From contig DATJXG010000239.1 of NCBI GenBank assembly GCA_035500455.1, positions 1 to 19,175 of the forward strand: a stretch of 19,175 nucleotides of DNA. Direction: 5' to 3'. Of this stretch, positions 1-7,274 are shown piece after piece. Each line of letters begins with the position of its first letter. Position 1 is the first letter of the stretch. The notes under the pieces were generated by a model. It was given only the letters and a program-made list of their open reading frames with translations. It was not told the origin of the DNA and searched no databases. This stretch comes from DATJXG01 sp035500455 (GTDB taxonomy: Bacteria > Acidobacteriota > Terriglobia > Terriglobales > Acidobacteriaceae). The position numbers and the translations under genes are program-made.

Positions 1-339
1 ATTCGTGATCATCCAGGCATTGCGCCCGGTCGTAGCTCCTCTGATCGCCAAATATTTCCCATCCGGAGAAGCAATGCCCCACGTATAACGGCCGCCTCTC
101 GTTTCCCAGAGAGGTTACACGTGAGCCTTAAGATCTACATGCAAGAGTGTTGTTCCAGTCGGACCGGAAGGGGAATCCATCAGCCCCGAGTGCGAGACGA
201 AAAGCGTCTTGCCGTCCACGGCCCAATCAATGGCAAACGGATTGGGCCAATCCTTCATTTTGATTCTGTGTTCGGCGAGCCTCTCGTGGCAAGGCCCCGA
301 GATGCCGTGCGCAGCTACTTTTGTTCCGGCATCGACGCA
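1..339 (-). pseudogene. C-terminal remnant of a PD40/WD40-like beta-propeller protein, interrupted by a stop codon
   Basis: The minus strand, read from 339 downward, gives a peptide with DWPNPFAIDWAVDGKTLFVS, then LMDSPSGP, then LLHVDLKAHV, followed by an in-frame TAA at 117-115. The same frame then continues without a gap as PLWETRGGRYTWGIASPDGK, YLAIRGATTGRNAWM and ITN to the window edge. The 'SPDGKYLAIRG' strand pattern is that of PD40/TolB-type propeller blades, as found at the C-termini of acidobacterial winged-helix or kinase sensor proteins. A single C-to-T change (CAA to TAA) explains the stop, because the text on both sides reads as one protein. The upstream end is also broken: a TAG lies at 342-340 and no matching propeller frame is recognisable beyond it. 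I infer a decayed gene fragment whose last residues lie outside the window. The precise parent family is uncertain. Confidence 0.6.
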
Positions 340-491
340 CTAGTTATCGAGAACTTATCCTTTCTAAAACCGGAACCAATATCCTTCTCCTCGTTTTCGC
401 CGACGCCGCACGTCTTCCTAAGGCGAAGTTATCGCACAGCGAGCCAACTCCTTCTCGATAGGGCGGCTCCCTTTTTGAGGAGCTAGTAAAA

Positions 492-867
492 TTGTCCACT
501 GCCCGTTTTACCCTAGTGCCTTTTGTCCTCAACTGCCTCTCATATTGGTTGACACTCCACGATCAAAGCAATAAGCTCACCCCAACTCAAGCTCCGGACC
601 ACTTTGGTGAGAAAGCGATGGTCCCCGTCCGGTAGCGAGCGCGTTCCAGCCGCAAGCAGGTGCAATCCGACATTCATTAACTTGGACAGGTTATATCCGA
701 GCCACATTACCGCCCCGATATGGGGCGATGACTACCCGAAATTTGGCCGGTCCGATGATGTTTTCCCTGGGAAAGAAATTTGTGTAAGGGGAACAATCAG
801 CAGCTACCGAGGAGTGGTCGAAATCGTCGTCTACAATCCAAGCCATATCACGGTGCAGGGACAATGA
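492..867 (+). pseudogene. Frameshifted exported OB-fold protein
   Basis: A TTG at 492 follows a GAGGAG Shine-Dalgarno sequence (476-481) and opens a frame with a hydrophobic leader (RFTLVPFVLNCLSYWLTL), then QSNKLTPTQAPDHFGEKAMV, and stops at TAG 633-635. The rest of the protein appears in another frame from about 655 to the TGA at 865-867: NPTFINLDRLYPSHI, IWGDDYPKFGR, GKEICVRGTISSYRG and VEIVVYNPSHITVQ. The block 'PTFINLD...IWGDDYPKFG...ICVRGTI..YRG.PEIVV' pattern is what I know from small exported OB-fold (nucleic-acid-binding-like) bacterial proteins of about 120 aa. The middle third frame reads VASA at 632-643, so at least two indels lie between about 625 and 655. One codon also seems to be missing before TAPIWG. 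The original role is unknown. I see a signal-peptide-bearing OB-fold protein that can no longer be made in one piece. Confidence 0.6.
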
Positions 868-886
868 GTCTCGGCTTGGCGTAGTA

Positions 887-3800
887 GTGGCGAGGGTGGA
901 GTTCCTTTTCATTTTTGTGCCGGTCTTTGTACACGGTGTTTCGAGGCGATGCAAGGAGTGCCTGTGCACATGGCTGCCGCCACGTGTGTCCCTCAGGCAC
1001 GGGTCCTCTTGCCTCTCGCTATTTCTGATTTTGCTAGCATTAGGGGCCGCCGCGCATGCAACTCCCAGCATTAGCAGCCTTTCTCCCACATCTGGCCCGG
1101 TAGGTACTGCGGTCACGATTTCAGGATCGGGCTTCGGATCGAGCCAGGGTTCCAGCACCGTCAAATTCAACGGCACCGCGGCCGCTCCTACGAAGTGGCG
1201 CTCCTCATCAATCACGGTCCCAGTGCCCTCCGGGGCGACAACGGGAAACGTCGTTGTCACGGTGAGTGGAAGCGCCAGTAATGGCGTGAAGTTCACCATT
1301 GTCATTGCCCCGGCCATAAGCAGCCTAGCCCCGACTTCCGGAGGGGTTGGCGCGGTCGTCACGATCACGGGTACAAACTTCGGGGCCACCCAAGGCTCGA
1401 GCACCGTCAAATTCAACGGCACCGCCGCGACCCCAACCAGTTGGAGCGCAACCTCGATCCAGGCTCCGGTTCCTTCGGGCACTACGACAGGAAATGTGGT
1501 CGTAAAGGTGGGTGGGACTTCCAGCAATGGCGTGAGCTTTACGGTGGTGGTTGCGCCGTCGATATCAGGCCTTTCGCCGACGTCGGGCCCCGCCGGTACG
1601 TCGGTGACCATCAGCGGCTCGAAATTCGGCTCCAGTCAAGGCTCGAGCACCGTGAAATTCAATGGGACGGTCGCGACTCCAACCAGCTGGGCCGCGGGAA
1701 CAATCAAGACGCCGGTGCCCGCGGGCGCTACGACCGGAAACGTCGTCGTTATGGTGGGCGGGATCGCAAGTAATGGAGTCAACTTTACGGTTGCTCCCAA
1801 GCCCACTATTTCCAGCCTGTCGCCAACTTCTGGCGCAGTCGGGACTGTGGTGACGATATCGGGAACGAATTTTGGAGCAACACAAGGTGGCAGCACGGTC
1901 ACGTTCAAGGGGATAACCGCGACCCCGACGAGTTGGAGTGCCACATCAATCCAGACGCCAGTACCCTCGGTCGCCAGCACCGGCAATGTCGTAGTGACGG
2001 TGGGTGGAGTGGCCAGTACCGGCGTGAGCTTCACTGTCATACTTGCACCGAGCATTTCGAGTCTGTCGCCGGCGTCGGGAGCGGCGGGAACATCGGTCAC
2101 CATCTCGGGATCAAGATTCGGATCCAGCCAAGGGACCAGCACCGTAACCTTCAACGGCGTTGCCGGCTCCCCCACCAGCTGGTCGGGCTCCAAGATCAAG
2201 GTGCCGGTTCCGCTGAACGCCACTACCGGCAACGTAGTCGTCACCGTCAACGGCGTAGCCAGCAATGGCGTGGCCTTCACTATCCCTTCCACCACGCCGG
2301 TGATCAGCAATCTGTCGCCAACCTCGGGTCCGGCCGGAACGTCGGTCACCGTCACGGGAACAAATTTCGGCTCGACTCAAGGCAGCAGCACTGTGACCTT
2401 CAACGGGGTTGCCGGAGTTCCCACCAGTTGGAGCGCGACCTCGATCCGAGTACCGGTTCCGGCAACCGCCACAACGGGGAATGTCATTGTGACGGTCGCC
2501 GGGAAGGCCAGTAACGGCGCTTCTTTCACGGTGCTGCCGACGCCTGCAATTTCTAAGCTGGCCCCGGCCTCCGCCCCGGTTGGCACCGCCGTCACAATCT
2601 CCGGCACGAATTTCGGCGCCACTCAAGGCACAAGCTCGGTCGCCTTTAACGGCACGGCCGCGACAACGATCACCAGTTGGAGTGCCACTTCCATTATCGC
2701 GACCGTCCCTGCGAATGCCAGCAGCGGCAACGTGGTGGTCACCGTCAGTGGCGTCGCCAGTGCGGGCGTACCGTTCACGGTGTTGCCAACACCAAGTATC
2801 ACTGGGCTCTCACCCTCGTCAGGCACGGTGGCAACATCGGTGACAATTACGGGAACAAATTTCGGGGCCACTCAGGCCGGCAGCACGGTCACGTTCAATG
2901 GCGTGACCTCAACTCCAACCAGTTGGAGTGCAACTTCGATCAAAGCGCCGGTTCCAGCATCAGCCACGACGGGAAACGTCGTGGTCACCGTTAGCGGCGT
3001 GCCCAGCAATGGTGCCAGCTTCACCGTACTGCCAACTCCAGCTATTACGGGCCTCTCGCCAACTTCGGGCCCGGTGGGCAGTTCGGTCACGATCACAGGA
3101 ACAAACTTCGGGTCCGCCAAGGGCACCAGCACAGTCGCCTTTAACGGTGTGGCCGCCAGCGTGTTTACAACCTGGACCGCCACCTCGGTGGTGGTTGCAG
3201 TCCCCGCCGGGGCAACGACCGGAAACGTCGTGGTAACGGTTAGCGGCGTGCCCAGCAACGGTTCCCCGTTCACTGTGCTTGTTACACCAGGAATCACCGG
3301 GCTCACGCCTACTGCCGGTCCAATCGGCAGCTCGGTAACCATCACTGGCTCGAACTTCGGGGCCAGCCCCGGCACTCTGACCTTCAACGGAACTCCGGTC
3401 GGCATGATTACGAGTTGGACCGCAGGCTCGATCGTGGCAGCGGTTCCGGTGGGCGCAACTACAGGAAACGTGGTCGTTACCGCGAATGGTGTCGCCAGCA
3501 ATGGCATGAGCTTTACCGTGCTCGCCACGCCGAACATTACCAACCTGTCGCCGACCTCAGGGGTGGCCGGCACAACCCTGACCATTTCCGGCGCCAACTT
3601 CGGCGCAAGCCAGGGTGGCAGTACGGTAACCTTCAACGGCGCGCTCGCCACGGCAACTACCAGCTGGAACGACGGCTCCATCGTGGCAGCGGTGCCGGCG
3701 GCTGCAACCACGGGCAATGTCGTCGTTACCGTCAGCGGCGTGCCCAGCAGTGGAACTCCCTTCACCGTTCTGGCGACTCCTAGTATTACGGGGCTTTCGT

Positions 3801-6800
3801 CGAACTCGGGCCGGGTTGGCGATCCAGTGACTATCACGGGCGCCGACTTTGGCTCCAGCCAGGACACGAGCACTGTCACATTCAACGGAACCGCAGCCAC
3901 CATTACAACCTGGAGCGCCGGGTCGATCATGACCACGGTGCCCGGCGGCGCCTCCACCGGCAACGTAGTCGTGACGGTAAGTGGCGTGGCCAGCAGCGGC
4001 GCCGGCTTCACCGTGCTCCCGCCCAGCTTCGCGCCGACCTCGGGTAGCCTGGCAGCGGCGCGTTCTGGCCACACGGCCACCCGCTTGACCGATGGAACGG
4101 TTTTCCTCAGCGGCGGAACCAGCAGCAGCGGTGTCCTGAATAGCGCAGAGATATATGATCCGGCAAGCAAGACATTCCGCACGTCGGCAGGCAGCATGAA
4201 TTCCGCCCGCGCGGAGCATACCGCAACACTCCTCAACAGCGGCTTGGTTCTGATTGTCGGCGGCCTGGATGCAACTCGATCCGCGTCGAGCTCAGCGGAG
4301 CTATACGACCCCGTCGCGCAAACTTTCACGCCAACGACCGGCGCTTTGCAAACCGCCCGAGCGGGCCATACTGCCACCCTGTTAAGCACAGGCGAGGTAC
4401 TCATCGTAGGAGGATACGACCCGGCTTCAGGAATCATCGCATCCGCCGAGCTTTACGATCCGATCGCGCAGTCTTTCACATCCCTGGGCAATACGAACAA
4501 TCCGCGCTTCGGTCACACCGCCACGTTACTGCAAAACGGCGAGGTATTGATCGCGGGGGGAAAGACCGATCTGGCGCCCAGCGGCGCCTACGATTCGGCG
4601 GAGATCTACGATCCGGTTCCGCGCCAGTTCGTCGCGCTCGCCGCCACCTTGAACACCGCGCGCGAAGCGCACAGCGCGACCCTCCTCAACTCGGGCCTGG
4701 TGCTCATCGCAGGCGGCGAACTTCCTGGAACCGGCGCCTTGAGTAGCGCAGAGCTATTCGATCCACAAGCAAACACGTTCACCGCGTTGTCGCCGCCGAT
4801 GACCGCGCCCCGCGCCGGCCACACCGCGACTCTTCTGAATGGTGGCTTGGTGTTGATCAGTGGAGGCTATACTGGCTCAGGCAGCAGCCCCGCGCCGCTG
4901 AACACCGCGGAAGTTTACGATCCTGCCGGCCCCGGCTTCCAGGCCACCGGCAAGATGACGACCGCGCGCATGGCCCAAACCGCGACGCTCCTTAATGACG
5001 GCACGGTCCTTGAAGCCGGCGGCACCGACGGGCAGAATCCCTCCAATGCCGCCGAACTCTACGTCACGGGCCTATTGAGCGGCCTGACGGGCATCACGAT
5101 CTCACCCCTCAATCCTTCCGTTCCGTTAGGAACCCAGCAGCTCTTTACGGCCACGGGAACCTTCAGCAGCAGTAGCCCCCAGATACTGTCCTCGATTCTC
5201 TGGAGCGCCAGCACACCCGGGCTCGCGGTAACCAATGACGCGTCCAACGCCGGTTTTGCCGCCGGCGTCTCCACCGGTACGCTTACTCTGACCGCCAGCG
5301 CCGCCGGCGTCACAGGGTCCACGGCCGTGACGGTGGGACCACCCGTGCTGGTCTCGATCGCGCTGGCTCCGCAAAACCCATCCATCGCTCTTGGAACCAC
5401 GCAGCAGTTTGCCGCCACCGGAACGTTCAGTGACGGCACAACGCAGGACATCACAACCCGCGTGACCTGGAGTTCCCTCGCGCCCCTGATCGCGACCGTT
5501 AATAGCAGCGGGCTGGCCTCCACTGTCGCACCCGGCCCAGCCGTTATTCTCGCCAGCTCCGACTCGGTGAGCACGACCACGCTCCTCACAGTCGGTCCGG
5601 CGACATTGGCGATCGTCAACTCTGCGCTCGCGCCAGGGGAGGCCGGGACAGCTTACGCCGCAACCCTCACCGCGACCGGTGGTGCGCCCCCTTATTACTG
5701 GAGCCTCGTCGGCGGCAGCTTGCCCTCCGGATTATTGCTGGAGGCCAGCAGCGGCACTATTAGCGGAGTAACCAACGTCGCGGGATCGTATTCCTTCACT
5801 GCCCAGGTGAACGACTCGGATGGACAGAATGCTACGCTTGCCTTTGACCTCACTGTCTCCCGACGTTCGTCGGCTCCAATCGTGCTGAACGGGCAGAGCG
5901 GCATTGTGATCGAGGATGTGCACATTAGCTCGCAAACCGGTGATTGTGTGCAACTGATCGGCTCCTCCAACATCACCATCCGCAACTCCGATATCGGACC
6001 TTGCGCAGGCAACGCGGTCAATATCTCTGGCGGCGACCAGATCAGCGTGTTCGACTCCTATATTCATCCCGAGACCCAAAGCCCGGCATGTTGCGATCAC
6101 AACAATGGCATTCTGGCGGTGGCGACCTCCAATCTTGTAATACAGGGAAATGTCATCGCTTATGGCGAAACCAACATTGAAGTTCGCGCCGGCAACACGG
6201 TCATGGTCACCGGAAATTTCCTCTTGAACCCCCGTGACGAGCAGGGCGGCATTGGGCCAAGAGGATCCAACTTTCAGTGCTGGAGCCAGGCCCGCACTGG
6301 TCCAAGCTGTACCAACGTGACCGTTGAGAACAACTACGCTCTCTCGAGCCTCGATACTGCGCAGTATCTTTATCCGGAGGCCACCGAAGACTCCATCAAC
6401 TTCGGACATACCGAAGGGATGATCGCCCGCAACAACTACATCACCGGGGGACACAGCACCTCTGGCTGTGGTCTGATCGCCGACCTGGGCGCAAATGACG
6501 CGCAATTCCTCAGTAATATCTTGATTGACACGGGACAGTGCGGGATCGGCATTGCCGATGGAACCAACCAGCTGGTGGACAGCAATCAAGTGATCAATCG
6601 AAACCCGGTCGACGGCGGCGGAAATCAGGCGATCTACGTCTGGCAGGGATACGGCACCGATGGACTCTGCGGGCCGGTCACTGTCTCTAACAATATTGCC
6701 GTCCAGATCAAGCCCGGCGGCGTTGTAGCCGGATTCTGGAAAGGCGTGGGATGTGACCCGCTCACCCTAACCAACAACATTTTTGGTCAGCCCGCCTACG

Positions 6801-6934
6801 ATTTACTGACGAACGATTCGCAAACGCCAGTGGAACAAATGCTTCCGCCCCCCTTGATTCCACCGCAACCCAAGAACTGCGTCGCAATATCCCCGTACTC
6901 GACTCAGACCGCAATGGCTGCCTGCAATCCCTAA
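887..6934 (+). CDS. Giant secreted multidomain protein (12 TIG repeats, Kelch propeller, BIG2, He_PIG, beta-helix)
   Basis: The frame encodes up to 2015 aa. Residues 34-58 form a classical signal peptide ending AHA before TPSIS, so translation may really begin at GTG 986 (residue 34). The preceding Cys/Arg-rich stretch looks non-coding and neither start has a good ribosome binding site; the longest form is drawn. Residues about 59-1044 are 12 tandem IPT/TIG immunoglobulin-like repeats ('ISSLSPTSGPVGT.VTISG..FG...GSSTV.FNG'). Residues about 1048-1394 are seven Kelch blades ('GHTATLLNSGLVLIVGG...SAELYDP'), enough for a closed propeller. Residues about 1395-1575 are two BIG2-like domains, about 1575-1660 a He_PIG-like Ig domain, and about 1664-2015 a right-handed parallel beta-helix with 12 cysteines. 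No sortase, PEP-CTERM or beta-barrel anchor is visible. The architecture suggests an extracellular adhesin or glycan-binding protein; no catalytic site was recognised. It is convergent with the minus-strand gene ending at 7275. Confidence 0.9.
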   Translation: MARVEFLFIFVPVFVHGVSRRCKECLCTWLPPRVSLRHGSSCLSLFLILLALGAAAHATPSISSLSPTSGPVGTAVTISGSGFGSSQGSSTVKFNGTAAAPTKWRSSSITVPVPSGATTGNVVVTVSGSASNGVKFTIVIAPAISSLAPTSGGVGAVVTITGTNFGATQGSSTVKFNGTAATPTSWSATSIQAPVPSGTTTGNVVVKVGGTSSNGVSFTVVVAPSISGLSPTSGPAGTSVTISGSKFGSSQGSSTVKFNGTVATPTSWAAGTIKTPVPAGATTGNVVVMVGGIASNGVNFTVAPKPTISSLSPTSGAVGTVVTISGTNFGATQGGSTVTFKGITATPTSWSATSIQTPVPSVASTGNVVVTVGGVASTGVSFTVILAPSISSLSPASGAAGTSVTISGSRFGSSQGTSTVTFNGVAGSPTSWSGSKIKVPVPLNATTGNVVVTVNGVASNGVAFTIPSTTPVISNLSPTSGPAGTSVTVTGTNFGSTQGSSTVTFNGVAGVPTSWSATSIRVPVPATATTGNVIVTVAGKASNGASFTVLPTPAISKLAPASAPVGTAVTISGTNFGATQGTSSVAFNGTAATTITSWSATSIIATVPANASSGNVVVTVSGVASAGVPFTVLPTPSITGLSPSSGTVATSVTITGTNFGATQAGSTVTFNGVTSTPTSWSATSIKAPVPASATTGNVVVTVSGVPSNGASFTVLPTPAITGLSPTSGPVGSSVTITGTNFGSAKGTSTVAFNGVAASVFTTWTATSVVVAVPAGATTGNVVVTVSGVPSNGSPFTVLVTPGITGLTPTAGPIGSSVTITGSNFGASPGTLTFNGTPVGMITSWTAGSIVAAVPVGATTGNVVVTANGVASNGMSFTVLATPNITNLSPTSGVAGTTLTISGANFGASQGGSTVTFNGALATATTSWNDGSIVAAVPAAATTGNVVVTVSGVPSSGTPFTVLATPSITGLSSNSGRVGDPVTITGADFGSSQDTSTVTFNGTAATITTWSAGSIMTTVPGGASTGNVVVTVSGVASSGAGFTVLPPSFAPTSGSLAAARSGHTATRLTDGTVFLSGGTSSSGVLNSAEIYDPASKTFRTSAGSMNSARAEHTATLLNSGLVLIVGGLDATRSASSSAELYDPVAQTFTPTTGALQTARAGHTATLLSTGEVLIVGGYDPASGIIASAELYDPIAQSFTSLGNTNNPRFGHTATLLQNGEVLIAGGKTDLAPSGAYDSAEIYDPVPRQFVALAATLNTAREAHSATLLNSGLVLIAGGELPGTGALSSAELFDPQANTFTALSPPMTAPRAGHTATLLNGGLVLISGGYTGSGSSPAPLNTAEVYDPAGPGFQATGKMTTARMAQTATLLNDGTVLEAGGTDGQNPSNAAELYVTGLLSGLTGITISPLNPSVPLGTQQLFTATGTFSSSSPQILSSILWSASTPGLAVTNDASNAGFAAGVSTGTLTLTASAAGVTGSTAVTVGPPVLVSIALAPQNPSIALGTTQQFAATGTFSDGTTQDITTRVTWSSLAPLIATVNSSGLASTVAPGPAVILASSDSVSTTTLLTVGPATLAIVNSALAPGEAGTAYAATLTATGGAPPYYWSLVGGSLPSGLLLEASSGTISGVTNVAGSYSFTAQVNDSDGQNATLAFDLTVSRRSSAPIVLNGQSGIVIEDVHISSQTGDCVQLIGSSNITIRNSDIGPCAGNAVNISGGDQISVFDSYIHPETQSPACCDHNNGILAVATSNLVIQGNVIAYGETNIEVRAGNTVMVTGNFLLNPRDEQGGIGPRGSNFQCWSQARTGPSCTNVTVENNYALSSLDTAQYLYPEATEDSINFGHTEGMIARNNYITGGHSTSGCGLIADLGANDAQFLSNILIDTGQCGIGIADGTNQLVDSNQVINRNPVDGGGNQAIYVWQGYGTDGLCGPVTVSNNIAVQIKPGGVVAGFWKGVGCDPLTLTNNIFGQPAYDLLTNDSQTPVEQMLPPPLIPPQPKNCVAISPYSTQTAMAACNP
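1061..4020 (+). repeat. 12 tandem IPT/TIG repeats encoded in-frame
   Basis: Twelve units of about 82 codons each are visible, beginning with I(S/T)xLSPTSG and ending with SNGVxFTV. They are similar at DNA level too, for example recurring versions of GGAAACGTCGTGGTCACCGT. The first five alternate between a 'GSxFGSSQG' type and a 'GTNFGATQG' type, which points to duplication of a two-repeat block. Confidence 0.85.
4028..5071 (+). repeat. Seven Kelch-type repeats encoded in-frame
   Basis: Seven units of about 50 codons each carry (G/A)H(T/S)ATLLxxGxVLxxGG followed by (S/T)AE(I/L)YDP. The last unit is degenerate (MAQTATLLNDGTVLEAGG). Seven blades is a usual number for a closed propeller. The repeats lie between the TIG array and the BIG2-like domains of the giant protein. 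Confidence 0.8.
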
Positions 6935-6996
6935 AGAAATAGCGGGTCCGATTTCACCTTCCCGCCGGGTTGATACGCCCGAGAGCAGTCGTGGTA

Positions 6997-7016
6997 TTAC
7001 ATTTGTGAATATGTAA
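6997..7016. promoter_or_regulatory. Operator-like dyad upstream of the antitoxin stub
   Basis: TTACAT (6997-7002) and ATGTAA (7011-7016) form a 6-bp inverted repeat with an 8-nt spacer, directly before a strong ribosome binding site. Autoregulated toxin-antitoxin operons commonly carry AT-rich dyads here. That it is an operator is inference. Confidence 0.3.
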
Positions 7017-7026
7017 AGGAGGAGAG

Positions 7027-7095
7027 ATGGAATCCGCACGGTCAAAGGGCCAGGCCACCATTCCGAAATCGATACGCCACCTTTCCTCGGGTTAG
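7027..7095 (+). pseudogene. N-terminal stub of an AbrB/MazE-type (SpoVT-AbrB) antitoxin
   Basis: A near-perfect Shine-Dalgarno sequence (AAAGGAGG, 7015-7022) sits four bases before ATG 7027. The 22-codon frame reads MESARSKGQATIPKSIRHL, then SSG and TAG at 7093-7095. 'SKGQ.TIPK.IR..L' is the hallmark N-terminal strand and loop of the swapped-hairpin AbrB fold, used by MazE/VapB-type antitoxins and usually followed by GLKPGD and 50 or more further residues. Here the frame ends right after the helix, and one or two residues seem to be missing before SKGQ. No PIN or MazF toxin follows. I read it as the decayed head of a toxin-antitoxin operon that kept its translation signals. A functional micropeptide is possible but less likely. 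Confidence 0.5.
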
Positions 7096-7274
7096 CTCTT
7101 CGAGAGATTTGAAGTCAGTCTCATATGGCTGTCCTCCCCCGCTCTAACTCAAGCGCATTCATTACCATTTCGCCTACCTTGCGCTGCTCACAAAATCAAC
7201 AAACGTCCGCGCCAACTCGGCGATCCTGGTCTTCTCGATGGAACCCGGCATTTCGACAATAAATGGACACTGAG

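Larger units (their letters stand above)
6935..7274. other. Gap between convergent genes containing an antitoxin relic
   Basis: This 340-base gap separates the giant gene from the minus-strand 900-aa gene. It holds a weak GC hairpin without a T-run (CGGGT 6966-6970 / GCCCG 6977-6981), an operator-like dyad at 6997-7016, and an AbrB-like stub at 7027-7095. From 7096 to 7274 I see no convincing gene. One minus-strand frame (7275 to 7174) stays open with a protein-like composition but matches nothing I recognise. Confidence 0.5.

Noticed and set aside
121..486. Plus-strand open frame of 121 codons
   Set aside because: Its first two thirds are antisense to the recognisable propeller remnant, and it has no family motifs.
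344..532. Minus-strand open frame of 62 codons upstream of the propeller remnant
   Set aside because: It is Arg/Ser-rich without a motif and overlaps the leader of the OB-fold relic; I cannot connect it to the propeller protein.
1061..4020. Regular repeats considered as a CRISPR or DNA-level satellite array
   Set aside because: The period of about 246 bases is codon-phased and encodes TIG domains; there are no short identical repeats with unique spacers.
2872..4437. Long open minus-strand frame opposite the TIG/Kelch gene (521 codons), with others at 691-1611 and 1636-2355
   Set aside because: Their 'VTTTFPVVAPEGTG' repeats are simply the antisense of the TIG repeats; codon bias in GC-rich repeats keeps the reverse frame open.
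5732..6589. Minus-strand open frame of 285 codons opposite the beta-helix
   Set aside because: It lies wholly inside a plus-strand domain with clear protein logic, and has no signal, domain or ribosome binding site.
7174..7274. Minus-strand extension reading CPFIVEMPGSIEKTRIAELA and onward to a stop after FVDFVSSAR
   Set aside because: It looks protein-like, but is short, lacks its own start signal and lies in a different frame from the 900-aa gene; kept only as a possible relic.
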